DNA of 64,000 nt from Talinum fruticosum (GCA_021018815.1 JAITYX010000077.1:955501-1019500), one strand, 5' to 3'; positions 49,442 to 62,603 are shown, numbered from the stretch's first letter. Notes: a model not told the origin generated them from the sequence alone. Translations and numbers: made by a program.

Positions 49442-50285
49442 GATGGAGCCTTCAGGGATCGAGACTCTGCACATAGAAGCTTTTGTTTACAGCTTGTACA
49501 TTGTTTAGGGTTCTCAGTTTAGGTTGTAAGCCTGCTCCATGAAGAATTTTACATGGTGCATGATTGCTTGCTTTGACAGAGTTTGGGAATCATCATACGT
49601 TGCCTAAACTATGTGTAGGTGCAATTAAAAATGAGAAATTGGTTCTCTAAATTCTGTGTTTGATTACACTGTTGCTCCCTTCTATCTTTCTTCTACTAGA
49701 ATTTAACTAAGCTCCTCAGTCTCACCGGACATATATTACTTGGACCAAGTGTTCGGTCCTGCATTTGTCATGTCAAACTTGGGCTATTTTAAAGAAACTT
49801 CAGGATTTTAGTATTATATGACGGGTTCAGTTGTTTTATCCTTGTTTCAGTATGAGTATTCAACATGGGTATATGTTTTGGATATAATGATTAAGAGTAT
49901 GAATAACATAGTTCCATGACATTGAATGAGAAACATCAACCCTCTTCAGAATTGAAAACACATTAGATCAAAAGAAAGTCAGCAGAAATATTTTACGTAG
50001 ACCAAAAATATAGTAATATTTATTGCTCAAAAATTAAAGCCAACATCTCAGACAGACCTGTATCAACAACTCATTTCTTCTGGGATGCACCCACAATCCA
50101 TAATCAAGGTGACATGAGAAACAAGTAGCTTTCATACATATTATAACCTTCCCAAAACCCAACTCAGACCTCTTAACTTAATAAAGCAAATAGAACAAAA
50201 GAACTGACCAATCTGATAATAATGCAAACCTAAGGCATTCCAAGACTCTTGATGATTTTCATTGCTCTTTCTTCTGATCAATTTT
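49442..50285. other. 3' UTRs of convergent UPL5-like and Glu/Ala-rich genes
   Basis: The two genes point toward each other. The UPL5 3' UTR probably ends near 49690 and the other gene's 3' UTR near 49960-50000. Nothing else is seen. Confidence 0.5.
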
Positions 50286-51369
50286 TTACTCCTCAGCCTT
50301 CTCAACTGCGACCTCAGAGCTAGCTTCCTCAGCTGCTGGTTCTTCGGTTGGTGGCTCTGCGTCGACCTCAGCCTCTTGTGCTGGGGCTTCTTCAGCAGCC
50401 TCGGTGGCAAGCTCCTCAACCTCGGCCTTTTCCTCAGCAGGTGGGACCGCCTCCTCTTCCTTCGTTTCTTCTTCTGCTGGCTCCTCAGCCTCAGGCTTGG
50501 CTTCCTCCACTGGCTCGGACTCAGCTGCTGGAGCCTCTGTTTCTGCTGGTGCCTCAGCTTCAACAGCTTCCTCTTCGGAGGCAGTTGGAGTTGCTTCTTC
50601 TGCTGCTGGTGCTTCCTCGGCTGCTGGAGCCTCAACTTCCTCCACTGCCGTTACCTCCGCTGGGATCTCAGTCTCTTGCAGGGTGGTGGTGGTGGGTGCA
50701 ACCTGCAGGGAAAATGAAAATTTTATACTCAAAAAAAGGGAAAAAGAATTTAAACTAAAGATATCTGATCAAATCATAGTATATTCGTGTTTTACATTTG
50801 ATTCAGATAATCTAGCCCTATACATATCATGAAGAGATCAGTATCAGTTTATAGGTTAAATTGGGGGGGTTGGAAATTTTCGTAGTTATTTACTGTTTTG
50901 CCACCCATTATGGAGAGAGCTCATCATCAATGATCCTTTAAAAAAGAAAAAAAAAAAAACAAAACAAGGCAGATCATCAACTTTATGTATTCTAGCATCT
51001 GTCGGATCTGCGAATCATTATCAACACAAAGTTTTGGTGCTGATCTATAGCACTTAATAATATAAGAAACAAAGGAACTTTATACAATTATAAGAGGTGA
51101 AGCTACACAAACTTGATTTATTGGATCCCGTTAAAAAGCACAAAATCACATCGAATCACTAGGTTGATGGTATGTTATTGAAATCTAAGAATCGTTTCAT
51201 ATGATCAAGCAATGAAACTCATCACTTATGGATGGATATATACATGGTTATTATTAAGTTATAACCAGAGATCGAAACACATGAAATCGATCAATGTTTT
51301 CGGTGGGGGAGGGGTTTGCTTGCACATACTGAAACTCTAGCACAACTTAAGTACCTCAGCAGTGGCCAT
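50286..51369 (-). CDS. small Glu/Ala-rich, probably disordered protein
   Basis: Two exons, 51369-51355 (only 15 bases, MATAE) and 50702-50286, join at GAG/GTAC and CTGCAG/GTTG to give 143 residues starting MATAEVAPTTTTLQETEIP. Nearly the whole chain is Glu, Ala, Pro, Val and Thr in irregular short repeats (AAEEAPAAEEA, AEAPAETEAPAAE), so it is highly acidic and expected to be unstructured. Plants have small families of such MATxEV-starting acidic proteins, but I know of no established biochemical role and assign none. The minus-strand TATA box at 51488-51497 and the frame of exon 2 support a real gene. The longer start at 50732 (MSIKF) lies in the intron and is rejected. Confidence 0.82.
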
Positions 51370-51487
51370 GGGGAACAGAAGACAAAGAAGAGAAATTTGG
51401 AAATGAAGTTGAAGGCAAGACAGCAAATGAAGAGGAGTGAATGAGAGAAGAGGTCTTGAGTTGATGAGATGATCAAGATCAGGAGGA

Positions 51488-51497
51488 CTATATATAG
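51488..51497 (-). promoter_or_regulatory. TATA box of the Glu/Ala-rich protein gene
   Basis: CTATATATAG, palindromic, lies about 120 bases upstream of the ATG at 51369. Confidence 0.6.
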
Positions 51498-51499
51498 AA

Positions 51500-54400
51500 G
51501 AGTAGAGAGCCTTGTAATTGAATTGATTAATGCAGAGAGGCAAAGGAGAGGTGAGGTGTAGTGGGGTCACCAGAATTTGGAAGAGAATCTCAGCAAATTG
51601 AAGCCTCAAATCACTGACAAATCCATCAAATGGGGGCATTTAGCTAATTGTCTAGTTGTAAATGTAGTGTTTGGTTTTCCCTTTCCTTTTGCAAAGATAT
51701 GGGGTTTTTATTTATTTTTTTCTGAAATTTTTTGGGATATTTTCTTTTAAATTTTGCTCTATTATTATGGCAATTATAATTTCTTTTTGACATGGCATTG
51801 GGGTTGCCTCCCAAAATGGTGGTGGAGATCCTTTCTCATAAGGTGTAGTCAATAATCTCTCCTCTTTAATTTTATGAGTGGGGATGTCTTTGTTGTGAGC
51901 AGTTTGGGCATAATTACTCTCTATGATCATGCTTTCATGTTTAATGTTTCCTCTCTCTTTTCCCCCTTTTTTTTTGTTGCTTTTGTTGTTTATATGCATA
52001 AGATGAACATACAATTCAAGATTTCAATACAATATTTAAAGTGATAACTGTTTAGGTTTAACTATGGTTTAATCATGGTGCAAAGATTTGCCCCTAATTT
52101 TGAAAATCCTATGAGCATACAGTTTTAGTAGAACATGACAAATAATGACACACAAAATTCAAATTAAGCTGCGATTTTTGTAATTTTTAATAAAGTGAAC
52201 GGTGATATTTCATACTGAAAGAAAAGTGTAAATATGTGTGCTGTTTATCTAAACTAATAATTTTTAATATTATTTTTAGAAATATAGATTTAAAAAATCA
52301 TCTATAATGCACCAAGAAAAAGGAAATTAAACTCAATATTAATAACCATATTTTCGGTAATATTTTTAAGCTTTATTGTCATCTTTTTACATCATTATAC
52401 TACAACGGCAATAAAAGTACATAATATGCAGAAAATTGTATAAGAAAGTCTCACAAACTTTTCAATGGTGTTGTCTATATATATGAGTTACTACACATAA
52501 AATGCAATTCTTTGTCTATATGTCTCACTATAGCACTTTATGTAAACCGTCTCATTCAAAGTCTCCATATAATATCAGTCTCAAACCGAATCAAATCTAA
52601 AAATATCAAATTTTAATTAATCTTCTTCGTTTCTCCCTTTTTTTTTTTTTTTTAGCAAACAAAATTGTATTCGCACATGTACGAAATCACAATTTCCCAC
52701 CCTTGTTATTTAAATAATTCGTGATTATTCCCTTCAAAATTAAAAATAAAATAATAAAGAGGAAATCAACCCTATCACCAAATCATTGATCACATCACGA
52801 TATATATATCATCCTACCCTTTGCTTTGATTATTGATAGCCTAATCACATGAGCACCATGAAATATGTTGACAAATAAATATGATCAACGGATCATTTAG
52901 GTTGAGTAATTAACAAGTTAGGTATAAATAAACTGATGGAACATTTCTTTTGAATTGAGTGTGCATCAAGCTATTGAAAATTTGGTTCATACTTATATCT
53001 ATTCGGTTAATTTTACAAAGAAAATGCCACCAATTATTGTTACAAAACTTCATGTTGGTTCATGAAGTTTGTCTCAAATTAAACTCCCTCGGGTTTTGGT
53101 TCGGATGATTTTAAAATATTCGATCATATTTTATCAAGTTTATCGGATCTAAAAATACTGTCTTTCTCTAATTGGCTACTATTATTACGTCAATATATAT
53201 TATTTTTGGCACATAGAAAGTGAAACACAGAGATCAATTGAGATAGAATTTAAATCCGGGTATACTAAAATATTTAATAATTATAAAGAAAAAGAAAGAG
53301 GGACATGATCATCCACCCTGACATAGCTTTTAGTCTGCAAAGAACCGCCTTTCCAAAAAACATACATCTGAGAGAGAAAGGGTTGGGGGTCCAAGTGAGT
53401 GACCCATTTGCTTTCCAGATCATCTGCTCCTCCTACTCACATTTCTGGAATTTTGCTCATCATTTTCATCCTTGAATTTATTTTATCTCAAATGCCCTCT
53501 AAAATTTCATGTCACAGTACTCATTTCTGTACGATTATGGAAACAAAAAAATTCATCTCAGTACTACTTACTTCTCCATTGAAATCGATTAGGTTTGTGG
53601 AAAACAAAAATGCATCCTCGTCCCCTTCTTAAAACATGATTAAACATTCATGTAAACATTGTACGTATAGTCTTACGCCTCCTTACGGATAAATGAAACA
53701 AGGTTATAAACAGTTTTATCGAGTTGTATGGATCATAAGTTTTGGATAGGAAAAACCCAAAATGATGCAAGGAAGGGAGGGGATACATACATACATACAT
53801 GTCAGCTGTTGATAAGGAAAGCTGTGACAAAGTTTAGGCTGATGAGGCACAGCTCAAAAGAGACTTGGCAATTTAATTTACTACCCAATTTTCTGATTTG
53901 CCACCCACAAGTGATGTGTACTCTTACAAGATTTCTATCAAAAAAGTTTTGGGCGGTGAGGATTGGCCCCCACAAATCCTAGCCTCCTACATTGAAAGCG
54001 ACTAGTGGCTTAATTAATTACAGTACTTCATTAGATAAACAAGGGGCTTAATCATCTTAATTTAATGCATATGACCTAATCATAGAATTCCTTGTAACTA
54101 GTCCTCCACTTTAAATACCTCATAATTAATTATTCACCTTATTTTTATAATCCACTTAGAATATACTCAGTGCAAGTTTAATTAATTATAGACGGAACTC
54201 AATTAGGTAGAAGAATCTCTTTGATTTGCCAATTAATTTCTCGTACCAGCCTTTTCAAGTTAAAAAGTTATCAATATAGGAGCCATTGAAATTTGACATG
54301 AGAACTCTCATTCAAAAAGACTCGAAATCATACACGGAACAAATAATTTGATGACACTCGAGAGGTTGGAACATCATTCATAATCTTAGAGGGTAAAAGT

Positions 54401-57400
54401 TGTAGATCGTATTATGATAATTAATACAGAAGCTAAGCCTCCTCTCAAACACTAACCACAGAGAAAACTGAATATGAGAGGGAGGGCCTTCGTTGCCATG
54501 TGTGATGTTTAGTCAAAGAGAGCATATACAAAGCATACTCGCATGGACTCTTGATTAAGTTTGACCAATCCATGACCATGAGTGGGGAATGTATTATCTT
54601 CTTCTTCTTCTTCAATGTTTTGATATATCCAGAAGAACCCTTTACTTGGAGGACCCACCCAATTCAATCGTTTAAGGCTGTTATAGTTGATCTGAATTTG
54701 TTTTGAATTATTTTATTTTTTATAATTAAATTAATCATAATCGACATAAATACATTTGCAATACATCAGCAAACCAAGTAATTAATCCGAATTTAAGATT
54801 TAATATACCTAATTAGGGCCTTAGTTTTAACTACTCTTAGATATTAAGTGGATATACTTCATTGACTAGCTCTAGCCTAAAGTCAAATTATGGATTACCT
54901 TCTTTTTGAATATTCTCATGATTGGCCTCGTTCCGAGGAATATATGCTCATTTCAAGATTGTTAGCTAGTTTAGAATCAATTTTAAATTCTAAAAATGCA
55001 CACAAAAGCTAGTTTGATTCTCGAGGCAATTGTTCATGGTGTTAAAAATAAAAAATAAAAAAACTGAGGGTAAGTTCTTTTGAATGGCAAAATGGCGTGA
55101 TTTGTGGTTGAGTGTAGTTAAGTATTGATTTTTTAAAAAATACCGTTGAAAGTTTTTTTTTTTTTTGTATAATTCAAAGAATGGGTCAACGTGGTTGATT
55201 GTGGTTGAAAGTTAGGTTAAGATGTTTTCATTCTTTGTCAGTGTAGTTAGGTTCAGATTTTTTCTGATTTAAGAAACAAATTTGAATTAGAAGTAATAAG
55301 TATTTATTGCACTTTAATCAGCAATTATACTGTCAAATCTTTCCCTCCCAATATTAACCGGCTGGTCCAGCAGAAAAGCAATATTGTCCATAAAAAGGAG
55401 GAGCTTGAATTTGATGGGTCCATAGAAAGAACACCTACCATTCTGAATTTCTCCGAAACCATGCCAACTAATTATCAAACATCCTCTCCCTTTTCTCAAA
55501 AGCCAATGCCCTTCTATTGGGATGCCAACAGTTTGTGCTTTAGCTCCAGTGATCATACTTTGAAATCACTATGTAGCATGCCATATATGGTCACAATAAG
55601 ATTGACAAAAATAGGCTATACTTGGAATTTAGTAAAAAAAAAAATATTTATAACTTATGACTATGATAAAATCTAATTATTCGACAAAATTTATAATTGC
55701 ACCCGCTTTCTCGAAGTAAACATACCTTTGTTATTGATAGTGACATAGATTTGCCGACGGTGGCGATGGAGAGGAATAGAAGGAGAATGTCGTTTAGATT
55801 CTTGTACAATCTTGAGTTGAGAATTTTTAACCCCAAACACAGAATTCTTTTGGGCTAAGCAAAATCCCAAGTCTGTGTCATGGCAATAAATTGAAGCACT
55901 GTTGTCCCTCCTATTGACTGAACAAATGACAGGATAACAGAAATCCTATTCCGTGTCAAATTGATCCTTCCTTAATGTGTCATTATTGCTTGCTGGGTTG
56001 TTTAACTCAGCGTAGACCCATCAAGAGAGTGAAGTTTGCTAAGTAGGGTGTCCCTCTTTTGGACAAAAATGTGTACATTACAATCGACATCCCGTACTGA
56101 ATTATTGAGTCAGTAAACCCCACCCACCTGGACATTCTTTTGCTACTTGTTCATTCTCTCCCCTCCTAATTAACTATACTGAGAAGGAAATCATAACTAA
56201 TTGAAAATGTTGATTGTTTCAAATTCTTAATCCCGTTCTGGTTCTGATCCATTATGTGACCCACAACAGTTGCAATTTTGGACCTTGATTCGGATGGTCT
56301 TTCGGTATTGCAGTTATAGATCTAGCAAAAATAATCCATTCTCGATCACTGCTTCTCGATTACTTGATCTCAATGACTTGCAATTGTGCGTTAGTAGCAC
56401 GACAAGCTGATTTTGATATAAACCATTTTGGATGTGATTGAAGTGGCCAACACTACAGGCAGGCATTTTCAAGACAAGCTTTTGTACAGATTGGCACACC
56501 TAAATATGGTCTAAAACTTTGATAGTGGTACCTTAACCTTAGTCAAAATAAGCTGAACTCAAATTCAACTGATTAAGAGTCATGGCACTTTCCAGAATGA
56601 ACTTGATCGAAAATTCACTTTTAATATGCAATGCACTTAATCCCAAGTTGGTGCGATATTGTCTGAAAAACATATCATTTCTAATATCAGTTTCCTGCAG
56701 TTAGAATTGGAAACTTTTTGTCACTTTTTCGCAGTTCCAAACTTAAGAATCTTTATTACAGAAATATCGACACGAAGTAGAAGGTTTCAGATATAGGATA
56801 CCTAAATGCCATAACCTTAAATTAGAGTATACGTTGTGCGGTGAGGGTAAGCATTTGCTCAAAGGTTCAAGTGATTACAGGGTCATCCAAGCAAAAGTTG
56901 CTTCATGGGCGTCCTTACTGACTCCATGGGTATGGATTCAAAAAGGGGATCATCATGGTCAAATCGAGATTGCTAGCAGCTCCAAGAGCTCCCAAGCCTC
57001 TGACATAGATCAGGATATCTGAATCCTCTGAGCTCAAGTATCCTAACTGTTGATGATAGGGGAGCAAAGAAGTCGTCCAAGTGTTATGCCTAGACCTGAT
57101 AAATGGGCAAGCAATCTGACCAGCCTAACGTGACCGGACCTAGAATGGCTGCGCCTTTGGGCATCCCTGGCCCCGTGGTCTCTCCCTGTTTGTTTCAGTT
57201 GATTTTACGAATAATTACAGGAACGCAATTTAGCCTTAGGTTTGAGAGTGTTGGGGGACTGCGTGAGATCCCACGACTAGTTATCAACAAAAAGGGCTGT
57301 TGCCATGTATCATCTATGAATACAATAGTTGGTTAGTTGCCAGTTGCCAATTGCCATCAATGCATGATGGACATGAACCATCCTTCAACTTTTGCTTTCT

Positions 57401-58294
57401 TTTTTTTTTTTTTTATAGTAAACTTTCTCTTCATCCTCCCACTTCCTGAGAAGGAAAATTATCACTGCATTGTACTTCCTCGCACGCATCCTACGGTCCT
57501 ACCCCATAAGCTATTCCTATCAGTAATATTGAAAACAAGGAGAAATTGCATTTGAGAATCTTGGAATTCTTTTCACCTTCAAGAAATGGGATCAACTTAC
57601 CCTGTTTGTAAAACTATCTCCTATAAGATCATTACGAAATTAGCTCCATCCATCCTAGATTGCGAAGGCAAAATAGTAGTGTTTCGTCAATTCATCTACA
57701 GAAGCTCAGTTCACAAAAATGGTGTTGTACTGTCTAGCTCTTCCTTGCTACCATTCCGTCAGAGGGAAACAGAGATCAAAGATATCGATGTATTCCTTGG
57801 GAAAAATTTGAAGGCAAAGATTTGGAAAAAGGAGGATCATAGAGCTCTTGAAGCAGTTTTAGGGCTTTATTCAGCATTACAGAGATATTCATTTTCCCTC
57901 CAACCAAACACAGCCATAGTCCTAAACATTTTCTCCTTGTCATTTTCCAAAGGGGATTTGAATTACGAGTGATTTAGCAAAATACTGACATTTTCAAGTT
58001 TTGTGAATAATGCAGCTAGTGATAGGATTCTTTTATGCTCTAATGGAAGTCCTCAGAGAGCTTGTTCCAATTATAGTGAAGCCAACCATACACAATGGCT
58101 CAGGTATAAGAGTTGCTTGGAAATTAGGTACTGTGCCCTCTCTTTACTTTCCACTCAGACGACTTCCTCTTTGAAGTTTTAGCACTTAACACTTACATAA
58201 CTTTGCCACCAAATCTAAAGACTCAAGTCTATGATATAAGTGCTGGTCCTCATTCTCTCTCTGCATCTACAAATATTGGCTTAAGTTACACTCA
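51500..58294. other. long AT-rich spacer, no supported gene
   Basis: Nearly 6.8 kb with no recognisable coding region. There are homopolymer runs (T at 52638-52654 and 57400-57415), a TACA array near 53786-53800 and a CTT array near 54600. The open frames at 55314-55556, 57103-57336 and 57586-57972 match nothing I recognise and have no supporting signals. The right end is bordered by a solo LTR. Confidence 0.5.
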
Positions 58295-58299
58295 CATAT

Positions 58300-58807
58300 T
58301 GTTGGGTGATGGAGCCTAATGAAGACTTGGGCTCGGGTTTTGCAAGCAAAGGAGTTGGCATAGTCACGGGAAAGGATGGCACGGTCATAACGATGATGGC
58401 ACGACCAAGCTGGAGCACAAAGAAGCAGCAGGAAAAAAGGGGCCGAAAGGTGGCACCGTCGAAATCGTGCCATGTGGGTTTTGCCTCCGTTGCTTGTTTT
58501 TCTTGCCTTTTTCGTCAGTTATTAGTGTTTAATGCCGGTGTAACTGCTTGTAACTGTTATGTGACTGATTATGGCTATTTAAGCAGTGTCATATCTCCAT
58601 TGTTGTATATACATGTGAGTAGTGTATTACAAAGTGAAGCAAATGAGTGCTTGAAGGAAATTCTTTGTAAATTACTCAAAATCTAGTGCATTGGTTTCGT
58701 GGTTTTTCCCGAGTTTGGGTTTTTCCAAGTTAAATCTTGTGTCCCATATTCTTTGTTTATGTTCTCTTTTGTCCAAAATCTCATTATTGTGAATCCCGAT
58801 CCCAACA
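58300..58807. mobile_element. solo LTR with 5-bp target-site duplication
   Basis: The 508-bp unit begins TGTTGGG and ends CCCAACA, the typical inverted TG...CA ends of an LTR. It is flanked on both sides by the same five bases, CATAT (58295-58299 and 58808-58812). No internal retrotransposon region is attached, so it is a solo LTR formed by recombination between two LTRs. Its 3' part (TTTTTCCCGAGTTTGGGTTT, later ATTGTGAATCCCGATCC) looks like the R-U5 part of plant copia LTRs, which suggests plus orientation. The assignment to copia is inference. Confidence 0.92.
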
Positions 58808-58812
58808 CATAT

Positions 58813-59175
58813 AACGAATCTAACTAGTGCAAAATTTGCATTGGATTATATTGATTTTGAACGTGGACATGATGACAGGTGGTTCATTTTAAAATTGGTG
58901 AAATTATGTTTGAATTGAGTCATATTTCGAATCAACGATATTTTAAATCAAATAAGGGTCAAGCCACTTTAAGTTTCCCTAAAAGTAGCAATTTTGAATC
59001 CACTTCAAGTGAAGATGTTTCGGGTATCAGATTAGATATAGGAACGGGTCATTCAATTCCAATTTTGAGTTTTGGGTCAGGTTTTCCATGTTAATTTAAG
59101 TGGACTTAGAAGGATAAAGGAAATTAAACAAAGAACTAAAAATGGCAATTACACTTGGCATCCTACTTTTGAATA
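58813..59175. other. spacer between solo LTR and short hAT-like element
   Basis: AT-rich sequence with a few GGGTCA words, perhaps another element remnant. No gene is seen. Confidence 0.4.
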
Positions 59176-59183
59176 CTTACAAA

Positions 59184-59435
59184 TAGCGCTGGAAAAATTT
59201 CATCCGACCCGATTATCCGAATTTATCCGACCCGAAAAACTGGATCCGAGTACGACTTTTTGTCCAAATTTTAAATTCGAACATAAAATTTTCATATTTC
59301 TATTGTCATAACCCAATTTTAACCCGAATTTACATTTGTTCAAATTATCTGACCCGAAAAAAGGGTATTAGACAAAAAACTTCGTCCGATGACCGACCCG
59401 ATTTCGACCCGCACCCAAATTTTTGTCTAACGCTA
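59184..59435. mobile_element. short non-autonomous hAT-like element
   Basis: Ends TAGCGCTGGAAAAATTT and, reversed, TAGCGTTAGACAAAAATTT are inverted repeats. The flanks cttacaaa (59176-59183) and gttacaaa (59436-59443) agree in seven of eight bases, a hAT-like target-site duplication. The interior is rich in CGACCCG/CCGACCCG words. There is no coding capacity. Confidence 0.75.
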
Positions 59436-59443
59436 GTTACAAA

Positions 59444-60474
59444 CATAAATCAAAGTCTAAGAAAGATAAAAATAAATAAATAAAACAAAAGGTAGATAGA
59501 TATCCCCGTTTCCCAAGGAATACCAATACGAAAAATGAAAATAATTTGCTCTCTTAAATGAACATGCATATATACAAGAATATGTGAAAAATCTGTCTAT
59601 GTGAATGCATGTAAGAACGTGGAAATGTTCATGGAGCCACTCTTCAAACTCTAAGTCAACTAACCTGAATCGAGCTTATTTTTATTGGACTGAACTAAAC
59701 TTATTTTTAATAAAAATAAATTGAAGAGAACAAAGCCGAATCCACAGAGATGTTTCATTCCACAGAAATTCATTCCAGTGTTCACAGCAGCAAGTTATGA
59801 GTATGACCATTCTGGGGTGCACCAACTGGAGGACTTTACAAGGTGAACAAGGGCGTCTATGTGCTCCAAAGTCTACTCTGTTAATGGCCATGTCCCTTTT
59901 CTTTCTCAAACTCTCCCTTTCCTAAAACACACGCATTTTTTCCATAAAGTGCTCTGCACTCATACATAGGTGAAGTCAGAGCAGAAATTCGAATTGATTT
60001 GACAGGTGTAGAAAGGAAAACAGGAGTTGTGCAAACAAATTTGGCGAAGAGGCAATTCAGGTTAGTGAAATTGGTAGTACATATGGATCAAAGGCCATCT
60101 CGGATTCCAGCTGTATTTTGTTACGGATTTGTCTAGTAAATTTAGCGAGGCAAATAATATTGGTCAGAGAATTTGTGGTCAGGATAAGTCAGATTCGGGT
60201 CAAGATCAAGACCTCTCAATTCTCAGGTTGGAGTTGGGTGTTGTTACAAGTCATTTGGATCAAATAATTGTATATGTATATGGTTCAATTTCATCAGACC
60301 TAGGAAATGTACACAAATGTTTGCAGGGAACTACATAATTCGTGTCTATCACTATCATCATCTATCAGATTCAGAGGAGGATTAAGCATTCATAGACGGG
60401 TATCCATCTAACCTGAGGCAGAGATTGGAAATTTATGAATGAGGGTTCTATTTGCTTACAAGTAAGATCCTACA
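59444..60474. other. spacer and 3' side of the SWIB gene
   Basis: No coding region is supported; the short frames at 59682-59909 and 60129-60338 have no family features. The right end is the 3' UTR of the SWIB gene. Confidence 0.45.
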
Positions 60475-62603
60475 TCAGGAACTCTGGAATAAATGATGGC
60501 GAGCTAGCAAGTCCTTTATCCTGAGGACAGGAACAGTATCACAGCCAAAAAGCTCTCTCAGCTTGGCATCACAGACAACCACCATAGAACTTGGATCCTG
60601 AAAAGCACAAACAATGAACCTTTGACTGACGAAAGCTATTATCTGATAAATGATGTAACCTATTACCAAAAACACGGGAAGGCAAAAAAACATTTCAGGA
60701 CACAAGTGCAAAAGAATGAAAACTTGTACACTAAGAAGTCATTCATCTAGCCTAACCTGAACTATTGTAAGATACAAGAGGTTGCTTTTGCTACCTACCT
60801 CCAAAATTTTGACCTTCACATACTCCAACACACGTTGACTGGCCTCGGATGGCAGCATCTCCCTTCTTGTGGTACCCAAGAAAAGAGCAAGTGCATTGGA
60901 AATTGTGACAGCAGATGCTTCTTCAGGGGTTCAGCAGCATCTTCAATATCCATCTTCTGTCTTTTACTAGAAACAGAATCCTCTACAAAGCGAGTGCAAG
61001 AGATGGAGTTTAGCTATTTCACAATGATGATACCTTAGAAAGGAAAACTCAAGTAAGTTGAAACTAGAAACCAAGATTCACTGCAAAATGAACTCGATCA
61101 CATACTAGGGGGATTCAATGGCAGGACATGTCTTGCCAGGTTTTCATTATCTGGGATCATATTTGTGTCGATGCAGTCAGTCCCAAAGATAGCACGAAGA
61201 GCTTCATCACAAACAATCATCTGCTTGTCACTTGGATCATAAATATTGTTTTCACTTGCGTAATCCAACACCCGCTTTACAATCTGAATCAATCATAGCA
61301 GAACTTCAGTCAATTGTCAAAATCAAACATGCCCAAAAAAATTCAGGATCAAATGGAAAGCAAAACAGACAAAAAGATTTATCTTTCAAAAGCAATGATG
61401 CATATTCTAACACCTCTATCCTTGTCATGGCTGCCTTACCAACAATGGCCTGTAGTTCGGGTGAAACAAGATAAAGCTTTTTAACAGTTCCATCACCTTT
61501 TTCCCTTTCTGCTCCAGATTGAGAACTGCAACATGGTGACATGGAAGAATGTGAGAGCCATAATCTCAATATACAAGAAACTTGCATTTCAACTTTGATT
61601 AAACCATAATGTCCAAGAAATCAAAATTAAAGATTCAGCAGATGACATATCAGCTAGATGTCCAACTGGAGCCACACTGCCACTTGATTTCGATCTTCCC
61701 AAATGCAATCGATTTCAAGTTCTGACTCCCAACACTTGAACGTGTGGCTTTGGGCATGGCCTTCACAAATATTTTGTTCCATTGCATCACTTAATAAGTC
61801 ATTTAGAGCACAGAATAAACTTTTCTAATTCTTCAGTTTCCACAATAACCTATCTCACATGATCTATTTCCACAGAGTTCACACTTCAAACTCTTCAAAA
61901 GACACTTGCTATAATGCAAAGGAAAAACCTTTTGTATCAGATATTCAGATCTTAAGGGCTACTATAATGCATCCAAAGCAGAGATATCACTTGGGACCAA
62001 AGAAGCATTTTTTCCCCCAAATTCTTCTCTCATATTTCTCTCACTACATCCACTAGTATAAGGGTACTAAATTATATACATATGTAAGAGAACTAACATC
62101 AAAAACCTCAAAACAAACCTCTCTTTTTGCCCCTTGTTCGAAGCAGATTCCTTCTTCACAGGCGGACGAGGCTGCTGCGGCGGAGGCGCCTGGATGTGGT
62201 ACGGAGGCGCGTAGCCGGGGTAAACATAAGCCGGGGGTGCGAATTGGGAAGGATACTGAGACTGCAACTGCTGCATCCAGTGAGTGTGAGCGGACATGAA
62301 TTGATGGAAGTTCTGGTGAAATCGTGGAACCTCAGCAGGATGGCCAGAACCAAAATAAGGCGGCGGCGGCGGAGGTGGAGAGTGGCGGAGGAAGTTGATA
62401 TGATCGCGGATGAAGGCGGCTTTGAGAGATAGGTCGACTCCGAAATCAGCGCCCAACTGATGGATGACGCCATGGACGGAGGAGGCGGCGGCGGCTTTCT
62501 GAGGATCCCACCAAGATTGGCGGAGTAGGTTCTCCACAGCTATGGCTATTTCCTGGTCCGATGGCGTTGTCTTCTCTTTCCTTCCGTCGCTATTTTTGGC
62601 CAT
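60475..62603 (-). CDS. DEK_C and double SWIB/MDM2 domain protein (one-base frameshift)
   Basis: Five exons: 62603-62119, 61525-61414, 61283-61106, 60982-60799 and 60597-60475, all GT-AG. The N-terminus (about residues 12-72, AVENLLRQ ... FIRDHINFLRH) resembles a DEK C-terminal domain, followed by a Pro/Gln/Tyr-rich linker. SWIB domain 1 spans exons 2-3 (LYLVSPELQAIVG, VCDEALRAIFG, ENLARHVLP). SWIB domain 2 spans exons 4-5 (NALALFLG, VLEYVK, VCDAKLRELFG, DLLARHHL). Such proteins are related to the BAF60/SWP73 subunit of chromatin remodellers and to yeast UAF30, so a role in chromatin or transcription is likely but not proven. Exon 4 lacks one base: the frame of KRQKMDIEDAAEP changes at the GGGG run (plus 60926-60929) before EEASAVTISNAL. 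With it restored the protein would be about 360 residues. Confidence 0.88.

Noticed and set aside
50348..50832. Long plus-strand frames opposite the Glu/Ala-rich gene
   Set aside because: They are antisense shadows of a repetitive GC-rich exon and have only low-complexity composition.
55314..55556. 80-residue minus-strand open frame
   Set aside because: No recognised family and no supporting signals.
57586..57972. 128-residue open frame
   Set aside because: No recognised motif, no promoter or splice signal, and location in a gene-poor, AT-rich spacer.
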